A stretch of DNA of 26,478 nucleotides from Burkholderiales bacterium (GTDB lineage: Bacteria; Pseudomonadota; Gammaproteobacteria; Burkholderiales; JAEUMW01), in NCBI GenBank assembly GCA_016791285.1, contig JAEUMX010000448.1:1-26478 (forward strand). The letters are read 5' to 3'. This document shows positions 18,398-26,478 of the stretch, in pieces. Below the pieces are notes generated by a model. The model had not been told where the DNA came from and made no database searches. It saw only the letters and a program-made list of their open reading frames with translations. Position numbers and translations under genes: made by a program. Position 1 is the stretch's first letter. The number at the start of each line of letters is the position of its first letter.

Positions 18398-21300
18398 CTA
18401 GACCGCGGCTTCGGCCAACTGCCGGTGCAGACCCTGCACGTCGTACGGCCGCAACCCGGTGACGTGCTGTAGACCGACGCAGGCCGCGCGCGCTTCCGCC
18501 ATCGTCGTGTAGTACGTGATGCGCCCCTGCACGGCGGCGTGGCGGATGTAGTAGGAATCCTGGACGGCGTTGCGCCGTTCTTCGACGGTATTGATGATGA
18601 GTGCGATCTCCCCGTTCTTGACCAGATCCACGACGTGGGGCCGGCCTTCGGTCATCTTGTTCACCGGCGTCACGCGCAAACCGGCTGCAGTCAGCGCCGC
18701 GGCCGTGCCACGGGTCGCGTACAGCGCGAACCCGAGCTCGGACAGCGCCCGCCCGACCTCGACCGCGCGTGGCCGGTCGGACTGCCGGACGCTGATAAAG
18801 ACGTTGCCGGAGGTGGGAAGTTTCACGCCCGCCGCGAGCTGCGACTTCACGAACGCTTCGGCGAAGCTCTCGCCCACGCCCATCACCTCCCCGGTGGACT
18901 TCATCTCGGGACCGAGAATGGTGTCGACCCCGGGAAACTTGATGAACGGGAACACCGCCTCCTTCACCGAAAAGTAATCCGGGATCACCTCGGTGAGCAC
19001 GCCCTGCGCGGCCAGCTTCTTGCCGGTCATGCAGCGGGCGGCGATCTTCGCCAGCGGCAGCCCGGTCGCCTTCGACACGAAGGGGACGGTGCGCGAGGCA
19101 CGCGGATTCACCTCCAGCACGTACACCGTGCCGTCCTGGATGGCGAACTGCACGTTCATGAGCCCGACGACGTCGAGCGCCCGCGCCATGGCCACGGTCT
19201 GCCGGCGCAGCTCCGACTGCATCTCTTGCGAGAGACTGAAGGGCGGCAGCGAACACGCGGAATCCCCCGAGTGCACACCCGCTTGCTCGATGTGCTCCAT
19301 GATGCCGCCGATCACGACGTCGGTGCCGTCGGCGAGCGCGTCGACATCCACCTCCGTCGCGTCGTTGAGAAAGCGGTCGAGCAGCACCGGCGACTCGTTC
19401 GACACCTTCACCGCCTCGCGCATGTAGCGCTCGAGATCGTGCGGGTCGTGCACGATCTCCATCGCCCTGCCGCCCAGCACGTAGCTCGGACGCACGACCA
19501 GCGGATAGCCGATCTCCTCGGCAAGCGCGATCGCCTCGCGCTCCGCGCGCGCGGTGCGGTTGGGCGGCTGCTTGAGGTCGAGCGCGTGCAGCATCTGCTG
19601 GAAGCGCTCGCGGTCTTCCGCGCGGTCGATCATGTCCGGGCTGGTGCCGATGATCGGCACGCCGTTCGCCGCAAGGTCGCGCGCGAGCTTGAGCGGCGTC
19701 TGACCGCCGTACTGCACGACCACGCCCCAGGGTTTCTCCACGTGCACGATCTCGAGCACGTCCTCGAGGGTGAGCGGCTCGAAGTACAGGCGATCCGACG
19801 TGTCGTAGTCGGTCGACACCGTCTCCGGATTGCAGTTGACCATCAGCGTCTCGAAGCCGTCCTCGCGCAGGGCGAGCGCGGCGTGCACGCAACAGTAGTC
19901 GAATTCGATGCCCTGACCGATGCGGTTCGGTCCGCCGCCCAGCACCATGACCTTCTTGCGGTCGCTCGGTGCCGCCTCGCACTCTTCCTCGTACGTCGAG
20001 TAGAGATAAGCGGTGCCGGTGGCAAACTCGCCCGCGCAGGTGTCGACGCGCTTGTACACGGGGCGGATGCCGAAGCGCCGGCGTGCGTCGCGGACCTCTG
20101 ATTCCGTGGTCTTCAGCAGCTTGGCAAGACGACGGTCGGAGAATCCCTTGCGCTTCAACCGCCGCAAGTGCTCGGCGTCGAGCTCCGCCAGCGAGCGGTC
20201 GTCCAGGTCCGTCTCGATGTCGACGATTTCCTTGATCTGCGCCAGAAACCACGGGTCGATGCGGGTCAGCGCATGCACTTTCTCCAGCGTGAAGCCGTTC
20301 TCGAACGCGTCCCCGACGTACCAGATGCGCTCGGGGCCGGGCTCGCCCAGCTCCTTCTCGATGATCTGGAAGTCGGTCGTCTTCTGGTTCAGGCCATCGA
20401 CGCCGACTTCGAGGCCGCGCAGCGCCTTCTGGAACGACTCCTGGAAGGTGCGTCCGATCGCCATCACCTCGCCGACCGACTTCATCTGCGTGGTGAGGCG
20501 ATTGTTCGCCTGCGGGAACTTCTCGAACGCGAAACGCGGGACCTTCGTCACGACGTAGTCGATCGACGGTTCGAAGGACGCCGGCGTCACACCGCCCGTG
20601 ATCTCGTTCTTGAGTTCGTCCAGCGTGTAGCCCACCGCGAGCTTGGCCGCGATCTTTGCGATCGGGAAACCGGTCGCCTTCGACGCAAGGGCGGAGGAGC
20701 GCGACACGCGCGGATTCATCTCGATCACCACCATGCGCCCGGTCGCCGGGTCGATCGCAAACTGCACGTTCGAGCCGCCGGTGTCGACGCCGATCTCGCG
20801 CAGCACCGCGATCGACGCGTTGCGCATGATCTGGTATTCCTTGTCCGTCAGTGTCTGCGCCGGCGCCACGGTGATCGAGTCGCCCGTGTGCACGCCCATC
20901 GGATCGAGGTTCTCGATCGAGCACACGATGATGCAGTTGTCGCGCGCGTCGCGCACCACCTCCATCTCGAACTCTTTCCAGCCGATCACCGACTCCTCGA
21001 TGAGAAGTTCCTTGGTCGGCGAGGCTTCCAGCCCGCGGTCGCAGATGGTCACGAACTCCTCGCGGTTGTAGGCGATGCCGCCGCCCGATCCGCCGAGGGT
21101 GAAGGACGGCCGGATCACCGTCGGATAACCGACCATGGCCTGCACCTGGAGCGCTTCCTCCAGCGAGTGGGCGAGCGCGGAGCGCGGACACTCGAGCCCG
21201 ATGCGCTGCATCGCGAGCTTGAATTTCTCGCGATCCTCGGCCTTGTCGATCGCCTCCTTGCGGGCGCCGATCATCTCGACGCCGTAACGCTCCAGCACGC

Positions 21301-21616
21301 CGTGCTTCGCCAAGTCGAGCGCGCAGTTGAGCGCGGTTTGCCCGCCCATCGTCGGCAGCAGCGCATCCGGCCGCTCGATCTCGATCACCTTCGCCACCAT
21401 CTGCCACGTCACCGGCTCGATGTAGGTGGCATCCGCCATCTCCGGATCGGTCATGATGGTGGCGGGATTGGAGTTGACGAGAACGACGCGATAGCCTTCC
21501 TCGCGCAGCGCCTTGCACGCCTGCGCGCCGGAATAGTCGAACTCGCACGCCTGGCCGATCACGATCGGACCGGCACCGATGATCAGGATGCTGTGCAGGT
21601 CGGTGCGCTTCGGCAT
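18398..21616 (-). CDS. carB: Carbamoyl-phosphate synthase large subunit
   Basis: Makes carbamoyl phosphate from bicarbonate, ammonia channelled from CarA, and two ATP, feeding arginine and pyrimidine synthesis. The product is 1072 aa. Two homologous ATP-grasp halves are seen: the first with [17 protein letters not shown], the second beginning near [20 protein letters not shown] with [15 protein letters not shown]-terminal MGS-like regulatory domain runs from about residue 936 ([34 protein letters not shown]) and would bind UMP and other effectors. The ATG at 21616 is one base after the carA stop, indicating tight coupling. Confidence 0.99.
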   Translation of the reverse strand: MPKRTDLHSILIIGAGPIVIGQACEFDYSGAQACKALREEGYRVVLVNSNPATIMTDPEMADATYIEPVTWQMVAKVIEIERPDALLPTMGGQTALNCALDLAKHGVLERYGVEMIGARKEAIDKAEDREKFKLAMQRIGLECPRSALAHSLEEALQVQAMVGYPTVIRPSFTLGGSGGGIAYNREEFVTICDRGLEASPTKELLIEESVIGWKEFEMEVVRDARDNCIIVCSIENLDPMGVHTGDSITVAPAQTLTDKEYQIMRNASIAVLREIGVDTGGSNVQFAIDPATGRMVVIEMNPRVSRSSALASKATGFPIAKIAAKLAVGYTLDELKNEITGGVTPASFEPSIDYVVTKVPRFAFEKFPQANNRLTTQMKSVGEVMAIGRTFQESFQKALRGLEVGVDGLNQKTTDFQIIEKELGEPGPERIWYVGDAFENGFTLEKVHALTRIDPWFLAQIKEIVDIETDLDDRSLAELDAEHLRRLKRKGFSDRRLAKLLKTTESEVRDARRRFGIRPVYKRVDTCAGEFATGTAYLYSTYEEECEAAPSDRKKVMVLGGGPNRIGQGIEFDYCCVHAALALREDGFETLMVNCNPETVSTDYDTSDRLYFEPLTLEDVLEIVHVEKPWGVVVQYGGQTPLKLARDLAANGVPIIGTSPDMIDRAEDRERFQQMLHALDLKQPPNRTARAEREAIALAEEIGYPLVVRPSYVLGGRAMEIVHDPHDLERYMREAVKVSNESPVLLDRFLNDATEVDVDALADGTDVVIGGIMEHIEQAGVHSGDSACSLPPFSLSQEMQSELRRQTVAMARALDVVGLMNVQFAIQDGTVYVLEVNPRASRTVPFVSKATGLPLAKIAARCMTGKKLAAQGVLTEVIPDYFSVKEAVFPFIKFPGVDTILGPEMKSTGEVMGVGESFAEAFVKSQLAAGVKLPTSGNVFISVRQSDRPRAVEVGRALSELGFALYATRGTAAALTAAGLRVTPVNKMTEGRPHVVDLVKNGEIALIINTVEERRNAVQDSYYIRHAAVQGRITYYTTMAEARAACVGLQHVTGLRPYDVQGLHRQLAEAAV

Positions 21617-21617
21617 G

Positions 21618-22781
21618 TCAGGCTTGCGCCGTGCGCGCGGTGCGCGGTGCGCTGACTCTCGCTGCCGCGAGATCCTCGACGAAGCGGTCGAAGAGATAGT
21701 CGACGTCGTGCGGGCCCGGGCTCGCCTCCGGGTGACCCTGGAAGCAGAACGCGGGTCGATCGACGAAGCGGAAGCCCTGCAGGCTGCCGTCGAAGAGCGA
21801 CACGTGGGTTACTTTCATATTCGCCGGAAGTGTCGCCGCGTCCACTGCGAAGCCGTGGTTCTGGCTCGTGATCAGCACGCGTCCCGACTCCACGTCCTGC
21901 ACCGGATGGTTCGCCCCGTGGTGGCCGAACTTCATCTTGAGCGTCTTCGCACCCGCCGCGAGCGCCAACAGCTGATGGCCGAGGCAGATGCCGAAGAGCG
22001 GCAGCCCCAGGTCGAGAAACTCGCGGATGGCGCGGATCGCATAGTCGCAGGGCTCGGGATCGCCCGGCCCGTTCGACAGAAACACGCCGTCCGGGCGCAT
22101 CTCCAGCACCTGTTCGGCGGGCGTCTGCGCCGGCACCACGGTGACCCGGCAGCCGCGGCTGGCAAGCTTGCGCAGGATGTTGTTCTTGATGCCGTAGTCG
22201 TAGGCGACGACGTGGTAGCGAAGCGATGGGGTCGCGAATCCCTGACCGAGCGCCCACTCGCCCTCGTGCCACGCGAATGCGCGGGTGCAGCTCACGACAC
22301 GGGCGAGGTCCATCCCTGCAAGACCGGGAAACCCGCGGGCGAGCGCCACCGCCTTTGCCTCATCCGGTGCGCCAGCCATGACGCAGCCGTTCTGCGCGCC
22401 GCGCTCGCGCAGGATGCGGGTCAGTCGGCGGGTGTCGATGTCCGCGATGGCGACGACTCCTTCGCGCTGCAGGTACTGCTCGAGGGTCATCGTCATCCGG
22501 AAGTTGCTCGCGAGCACGGGCAGGTCGCTAACCACGAGGCCGGCTGCAAACACGCGATGCGATTCGACGTCCTCGTCGTTGACGCCGGTGTTGCCGATGT
22601 GGGGATAGGTCAGCGTGACGAGCTGGCGGCAGTAGGAGGGATCGGTGAGGATCTCCTGGTAGCCGGTCATCGCCGTGTTGAAGACGACCTCACCGACTGT
22701 TTCACCCGCCGCGCCGATGGCTGCGCCCCGGAAAATCGTCCCGTCGGCAAGCGCAAGAATCGCGGGCAGACGTGACGGCAA
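21618..22781 (-). CDS. carA: Carbamoyl-phosphate synthase small subunit (glutaminase)
   Basis: Hydrolyses glutamine and channels ammonia to CarB. The product is 387 aa. The N-terminal CarA-specific domain includes [20 protein letters not shown]. The class I amidotransferase domain (about 190-370) has the nucleophile Cys266 in GICLGHQ and the His350/Glu352 pair in [11 protein letters not shown]. No ATG lies at the expected start. I chose TTG at 22781 because GGAG lies 5 bases upstream and the protein then begins [15 protein letters not shown], as the family does. The frame is open for 128 more codons upstream, but that part crosses the promoter and dapB. Confidence 0.96.
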   Translation of the reverse strand: MPSRLPAILALADGTIFRGAAIGAAGETVGEVVFNTAMTGYQEILTDPSYCRQLVTLTYPHIGNTGVNDEDVESHRVFAAGLVVSDLPVLASNFRMTMTLEQYLQREGVVAIADIDTRRLTRILRERGAQNGCVMAGAPDEAKAVALARGFPGLAGMDLARVVSCTRAFAWHEGEWALGQGFATPSLRYHVVAYDYGIKNNILRKLASRGCRVTVVPAQTPAEQVLEMRPDGVFLSNGPGDPEPCDYAIRAIREFLDLGLPLFGICLGHQLLALAAGAKTLKMKFGHHGANHPVQDVESGRVLITSQNHGFAVDAATLPANMKVTHVSLFDGSLQGFRFVDRPAFCFQGHPEASPGPHDVDYLFDRFVEDLAAARVSAPRTARTAQA

Positions 22782-22817
22782 GGCAACTCCGGAAGTCGAT
22801 GAAGGCTTTACGCACAA

Positions 22818-22848
22818 AGCGGGACAGGGCTTGCGGCCCCATCCCGCT
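22818..22848 (-). promoter_or_regulatory. Hairpin in the carAB 5' leader
   Basis: AGCGGGA (22848-22842) pairs perfectly with TCCCGCT (22824-22818). The inside continues as a largely G-C stem closing on a 5-base loop, giving about 13 pairs in all including two G-U pairs. It lies near the predicted transcript start. Only three T residues follow, so it is a poor terminator by itself. Possible roles are attenuation, mRNA stability or protein binding. Confidence 0.5.
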
Positions 22849-22860
22849 CGACGCCTGCGG

Positions 22861-22889
22861 ATTATACGTTGCCGCGCACGACCGGGCAA
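22861..22889 (-). promoter_or_regulatory. Sigma70 promoter of carAB
   Basis: A perfect -10 TATAAT (22866-22861) lies 17 bases from a -35-like TTGCCC (22889-22884, 4 of 6). It sits in the 124-bp gap between dapB and carA, about 80 bp upstream of the carA start. Confidence 0.7.
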
Positions 22890-22905
22890 CGACGAGCAGC
22901 GTGCG

Positions 22906-23730
<825 letters not shown>

Positions 23731-25416
23731 TCAGCGCGGCGGCGCCACCGGCGCGGCATCGTCGCCCACACCGATGACGTTCTTCACGCCGGAAGTGACC
23801 GAATCGACGATCGACTCGCCTGCCGACGGCGGGGGTGGCGCCTTCTGCTTGGTGGTCCTGGATCGGGGCACGCTGGCGGACGCCTCGGTAGCACCCGGAC
23901 GCGGAACCTGCTCCTCGCTCGCCCCCGGACGCGGCCGTCCGACTTGTTCTTCGACTGCCGCGGGCCGCGGACGCGGTACTGCATCCTTGTCGCGCTTTTT
24001 CGTGCCGGTCGAGGTGGAAGGGCTGGCCTTGGCCGAAGGACTCGGCACGGCTGCCTCATCGTCGGCACCGAACACCTTCTTCACCGACTTCGTCACGCTG
24101 TCGAACATGCCACCGCTCGATCCCGCCGCGGCTCCGACCTTGGCACCAGTACCCGCGGCGGGCGCCGCATCCCGGCCTGGCGGCGCGGGCGGCGACGAGT
24201 CCACGTCCATCCCGATCGCCGACTTGAGAGAATCCATTATCCCGCCCGAGGACTCAGGCGGAGGTGGCGGCCCGCGGCGCGCGTTCTTCGGTTTCGCGTC
24301 GCTCACGGGCGCTGCGGCATCCCCTTGCGCGGCCTCTGCTGCCGCCGGTGCGCCCGCGGCCGTGCCCGAAACCGCGGCGGCCGTGGCGGTGCGCGAGCGT
24401 GAACCACTCGGGCGCGGCACTGCGTCTTCGCTGGTGGTCGCAGGACGAGCAACCGTGTCGGAACTGCGCGCAGGCGGACGTGCAACGGCGTCCGCTACGG
24501 GGGCAGGCCTCGGCGCCGGGGCGGTCGCAGTCGGCGACGCGGGAGGCGGCGCCGCGCGAGCAGCACTCGGCGGTGGCGGGGGCGGCGTCCGCACATCGAA
24601 ACCGAACCCTTTCTTGATCGAGTCGGTGAAGCTGCCCGCCTGCTGCGGCGGCGCTTGCGTGACCGGAGCGGGCTGTGTGCTCGCGGCCTTGGACTTCGAC
24701 TTGGCCGCCGCACCGGAGTCGTCGGCCTTCGATGCTGCGGCAGCACCCATCGCAGCGGCGCCGGCGGCGGCCCCTGCTGCCGTGGCGCTGCCGGTCGCAG
24801 CGGGCTGAGCCGTTCGCGGCGCCGCGGTGGCGGGTGCCGGGGCGGCGGCCGATGGCGGCGTGTAGCCCAACGCGGGCTTCGCTGCGGCAGCCGGAGCAGC
24901 CGCGGGCGGCGGCTGCGGCGGAGCCGCCAGGCTCGGCCCCGGCTGCGCCGGCGGCGGCGGCAGGTTCGGTCCGGGCGGGGACGCCGGCAATGCCACGGGA
25001 GGCGATGCAGGCGTGCCGGGCACACGGGCACCGAGCGGTTCGGTCAGCGTGCGATCTCGCTCGATCTGCTCGATGGCCGCCTGCGGATCCTTGAAATCCG
25101 GGGAGATGAAGACATTGCCTTCGAGCCGAACGAGCCGGTCGCCGTCGAATACGGCCGTCACGAGACGCTGCTCCGCGACGCCGCCGCCCTTCTGCTGGCG
25201 AAACACGTAGTCCCACCGATCCTGGTGGAACGGATCGGCGATCAGCGGCGAGCCGAGCGCGAAGCGCACCTGGGACTTGCTCATCCCCGGCCTGAGCTTC
25301 GAAACCATCTCCTGGTCGATGAAATTGCCCTGCTGAATGTCGATACGATAGGGCGACAAGGCTGACCAGGAGCAGCCCGCCAGGCAAACCGCGAGAAGAA
25401 CTACGAGCTTTCGCAT
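23731..25416 (-). CDS. bamE: BamE-like outer-membrane assembly lipoprotein with long repetitive C-terminal extension
   Basis: BamE (SmpA/OmlA) is a small outer-membrane lipoprotein of the BAM complex. The product here is 561 aa against about 110-180 usually. Residues 1-15 are a lipoprotein signal with lipobox LAGC (Cys15). Residues about 22-125 are the BamE domain (RIDIQQGNFIDQEMVSKLRPGMSKSQV; ALGSPLIADPFHQDRWDYVF). Residues about 130-561 are Pro/Ala-rich low-complexity sequence with two repeat families (see next entry). The same frame runs throughout, without an internal stop. The ATG at 25416 was chosen because it gives a proper lipoprotein signal. Divergence from fur and linkage to dapB match bamE in relatives. 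The tail's function is unknown. Confidence 0.9.
   Translation of the reverse strand: MRKLVVLLAVCLAGCSWSALSPYRIDIQQGNFIDQEMVSKLRPGMSKSQVRFALGSPLIADPFHQDRWDYVFRQQKGGGVAEQRLVTAVFDGDRLVRLEGNVFISPDFKDPQAAIEQIERDRTLTEPLGARVPGTPASPPVALPASPPGPNLPPPPAQPGPSLAAPPQPPPAAAPAAAAKPALGYTPPSAAAPAPATAAPRTAQPAATGSATAAGAAAGAAAMGAAAASKADDSGAAAKSKSKAASTQPAPVTQAPPQQAGSFTDSIKKGFGFDVRTPPPPPPSAARAAPPPASPTATAPAPRPAPVADAVARPPARSSDTVARPATTSEDAVPRPSGSRSRTATAAAVSGTAAGAPAAAEAAQGDAAAPVSDAKPKNARRGPPPPPESSGGIMDSLKSAIGMDVDSSPPAPPGRDAAPAAGTGAKVGAAAGSSGGMFDSVTKSVKKVFGADDEAAVPSPSAKASPSTSTGTKKRDKDAVPRPRPAAVEEQVGRPRPGASEEQVPRPGATEASASVPRSRTTKQKAPPPPSAGESIVDSVTSGVKNVIGVGDDAAPVAPPR
23758..24633 (-). repeat. Two families of internal protein repeats in the BamE tail
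   Basis: Family 1 is a short amphipathic segment centred on Asp-Ser, seen four times: SFTDSIKKGFGFDV (262-275), GIMDSLKSAIGMDV (392-405), GMFDSVTKSVKKVFGADD (436-453) and SIVDSVTSGVKNVIGVGDD (535-553). Several copies are flanked by runs of Pro. Family 2 is an 11-12-residue unit ending in (A/P/G)RP: DAVARP, DTVARP, DAVPRP (309-336), then DAVPRP, EQVGRP, EQVPRP, ASVPRS (478-520). Coordinates span the first to last family 1 copy. Confidence 0.85.
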
Positions 25417-25501
25417 GTCGTGGACGCGGCCTCGAATAGGCCAGCCGTAACGGTGTGGGGGGGCAAACCGCCGAGCATGGCCCCGGGGGGCCGGGCTGAA
25501 T

Positions 25502-25529
25502 TTGCTTTCCCGTTCAATCCGCTTATGAT
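25502..25529 (+). promoter_or_regulatory. Possible promoter of fur
   Basis: TTGCTT (25502-25507) and TATGAT (25524-25529) are separated by 16 bases. The -10 matches at 5 of 6 positions and the -35 at 3 of 6. It lies 41 bp before the fur start codon in the bamE-fur divergent region. No convincing Fur box was recognised here. Confidence 0.4.
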
Positions 25530-25570
25530 ACCCGAACAATCTTCCCCAAGACAGGCTGCCCGTCCTCGCT

Positions 25571-26005
25571 GTGAGCTCACCCCAAGACCTCAAGACCATG
25601 GGGCTGAAGGCCACCACCCCACGGCTCAAGATTCTCAACCTGTTCGAAACCACGAAGATCCGGCATGTCTCCGCGGAGGACGTATACAAGCTCCTGCTCG
25701 CGGAAGGCGAGGACATCGGGCTCGCCACCGTCTACCGCGTGCTCACCCAGTTCGAGCAGGCCGGGCTGCTGCAGCGTCATCACTTCGAGAGCGGCAAGGC
25801 CGTCTTCGAGCTCAATCAGGGGGGCCACCACGACCACTTGGTGTGCATCCAGTGCGGACGCGTCGAGGAGTTCTTCGACCCCGAGATCGAAGCCCGGCAG
25901 GACCGCGTTGCGGCTGAGCGCGGCTTTCGCATCCACGGCCACTCGCTGCACATCTACGCGGACTGCCAGAAAGTGAACTGCCCCCATAGAAAGGGGTCCG
26001 GATAG
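25571..26005 (+). CDS. fur: Ferric uptake regulator Fur
   Basis: Iron-responsive DNA-binding repressor. The product is 144 aa. The N-terminal winged helix contains the recognition helix region [20 protein letters not shown] (48-67). Metal ligands seen include His32, Glu80, and the His86, His87, His89 cluster (GGHHDHLVC). The structural zinc pair is Cys92/Cys95, with a second pair Cys132/Cys137. The GTG at 25571 gives [20 protein letters not shown], matching betaproteobacterial Fur. The next ATG, at 25599, would remove the first nine residues. No strong Shine-Dalgarno is visible. It converges with the esterase gene 35 bp downstream. Confidence 0.97.
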   Translation: MSSPQDLKTMGLKATTPRLKILNLFETTKIRHVSAEDVYKLLLAEGEDIGLATVYRVLTQFEQAGLLQRHHFESGKAVFELNQGGHHDHLVCIQCGRVEEFFDPEIEARQDRVAAERGFRIHGHSLHIYADCQKVNCPHRKGSG

Positions 26006-26040
26006 GTTTTCCTCGTGCGCGAGGATCGTCAAAACGCGAG

Positions 26041-26478
26041 CTACCGCCCAGCGCCGAGCGGGTAGCCCTGCCAGAGCCACTCGAGCGCTGCGGGCAGCGT
26101 CTGCAGCTTCGTCAAGTGGTCGCAGTGGCCGGCGTTGCGCGCGAACACGAACTGATAGGGGTAGCCCCTGGCCGCGAGCATACGCGCCATGTTCTCGTTC
26201 GCCAGTACCCAGTCGTGCATGCCGTCGCGCATGACGCCGGGGTCGAGGAAATCGCGGTCGCCGACCTGCAGCCAGATTCGGATCGGCTTGACCGGGGTCT
26301 CGGCAATGAGCCGCTCGTGAAACTCCCACGCGCCGTGCGGCGTCTCGGCGCTCGGCGGCCACTGCTGGTTCACGAACGTGCCGGAGTAGCTCAGCACGCG
26401 GCGGTAGAGATCGGGGCGATACCACGCCATGATCAGCGCCGCTGCACCGCCCGAACTGCAGCCCATCGCCGCGCGGCC
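26041..26478 (-). CDS. Putative esterase (alpha/beta hydrolase), 5' end outside window
   Basis: C-terminal 145 codons of an alpha/beta hydrolase that resembles the Esterase D / enterochelin esterase type (PF00756-like); the frame is open at the right edge. The nucleophile elbow G-C-S-S-G carries the likely catalytic Ser, followed by YRPDLYRRVLSYSGTF. VGDRDFLDPG carries the probable acidic residue and NAGHCDHLTK the probable catalytic His. The final LPAALEWLWQGYP is typical of the last helix. An internal ATG at 26466 is too close to the catalytic Ser to be the true start. The substrate cannot be told from the sequence. Confidence 0.75.
   Translation of the reverse strand, partial: GRAAMGCSSGGAAALIMAWYRPDLYRRVLSYSGTFVNQQWPPSAETPHGAWEFHERLIAETPVKPIRIWLQVGDRDFLDPGVMRDGMHDWVLANENMARMLAARGYPYQFVFARNAGHCDHLTKLQTLPAALEWLWQGYPLGAGR

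Noticed and set aside
17904..21548. A 1214-codon open frame spanning greA and carB
   Set aside because: Only the terminal 158 codons are GreA. The upstream part is carB read in another frame.
20168..21655. Long plus-strand open frames opposite carB, nuoD, ftsH, carA and others
   Set aside because: They are antisense shadows of well-identified genes, rich in Arg, His and Ala, with no recognisable domains.
24254..25387. A 377-codon alternative frame within the BamE tail
   Set aside because: It lacks motifs. The bamE frame has an unbroken lipoprotein signal, BamE domain and repeat structure, so it is the coding frame.
26011..26024. Small hairpin CCTCG/CGAGG between fur and the esterase as a two-way terminator
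   Set aside because: The stem is only 5 bp and neither strand has a T-run after it.

Overview
This window is a block of chromosomal core genes from a GC-rich betaproteobacterium, or a close relative. I infer this from gene order, since no 16S gene is present. Reading from high to low coordinates, the order fur, bamE, dapB, carA, carB, greA, DUF4149, yhbY, rlmE, ftsH, folP, glmM, pstSCAB, tpiA, secG, tRNA-Leu, nuoA to nuoG is typical of that class. Almost everything is on the minus strand; only yhbY and fur are on the plus strand. No transposase, integrase, phage gene, CRISPR array, toxin-antitoxin pair or defence system was seen, and no gene-free stretch exceeds 300 bases.

Layout: 1-5992 is the start of the respiratory complex I operon (nuoA, B, C, D, E, F and a truncated nuoG). 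A tRNA-Leu(GAG), secG and tpiA precede it on the same strand. 7579-11464 is the high-affinity phosphate uptake operon pstSCAB with a probable Pho box. 11670-14240 holds folP, glmM and a small lipoprotein gene, joined by overlapping start and stop codons. 14289-16913 is rlmE and ftsH, with a promoter between them and a clear intrinsic terminator after ftsH. yhbY diverges from rlmE and converges on a DUF4149 membrane protein gene. 17904-22889 is carA-carB-greA behind a good sigma70 promoter and a structured leader. dapB and bamE come next, then fur (divergent from bamE) and a truncated esterase.

How the genes fit together: the nuo genes encode the NADH-oxidising arm and connecting subunits of complex I. 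pstSCAB imports phosphate. carAB supplies carbamoyl phosphate for arginine and pyrimidines, dapB serves lysine and peptidoglycan synthesis, glmM serves cell-wall precursor synthesis, and folP makes folate. rlmE, yhbY, greA, ftsH and secG serve ribosome maturation, transcription, proteolysis and secretion.

The window is mostly ordinary. The most unusual item is the BamE-like lipoprotein. Its normal N-terminal domain is followed by about 430 residues of Pro/Ala-rich sequence carrying two families of internal repeats. Other points worth a look are a 59-bp duplication of the nuoD start region that creates a 46-codon upstream ORF, a repeat-flanked hairpin between nuoA and nuoB, a terminator that abuts the folP start codon, the carAB leader hairpin, and a lipoprotein of unknown function coupled to glmM.
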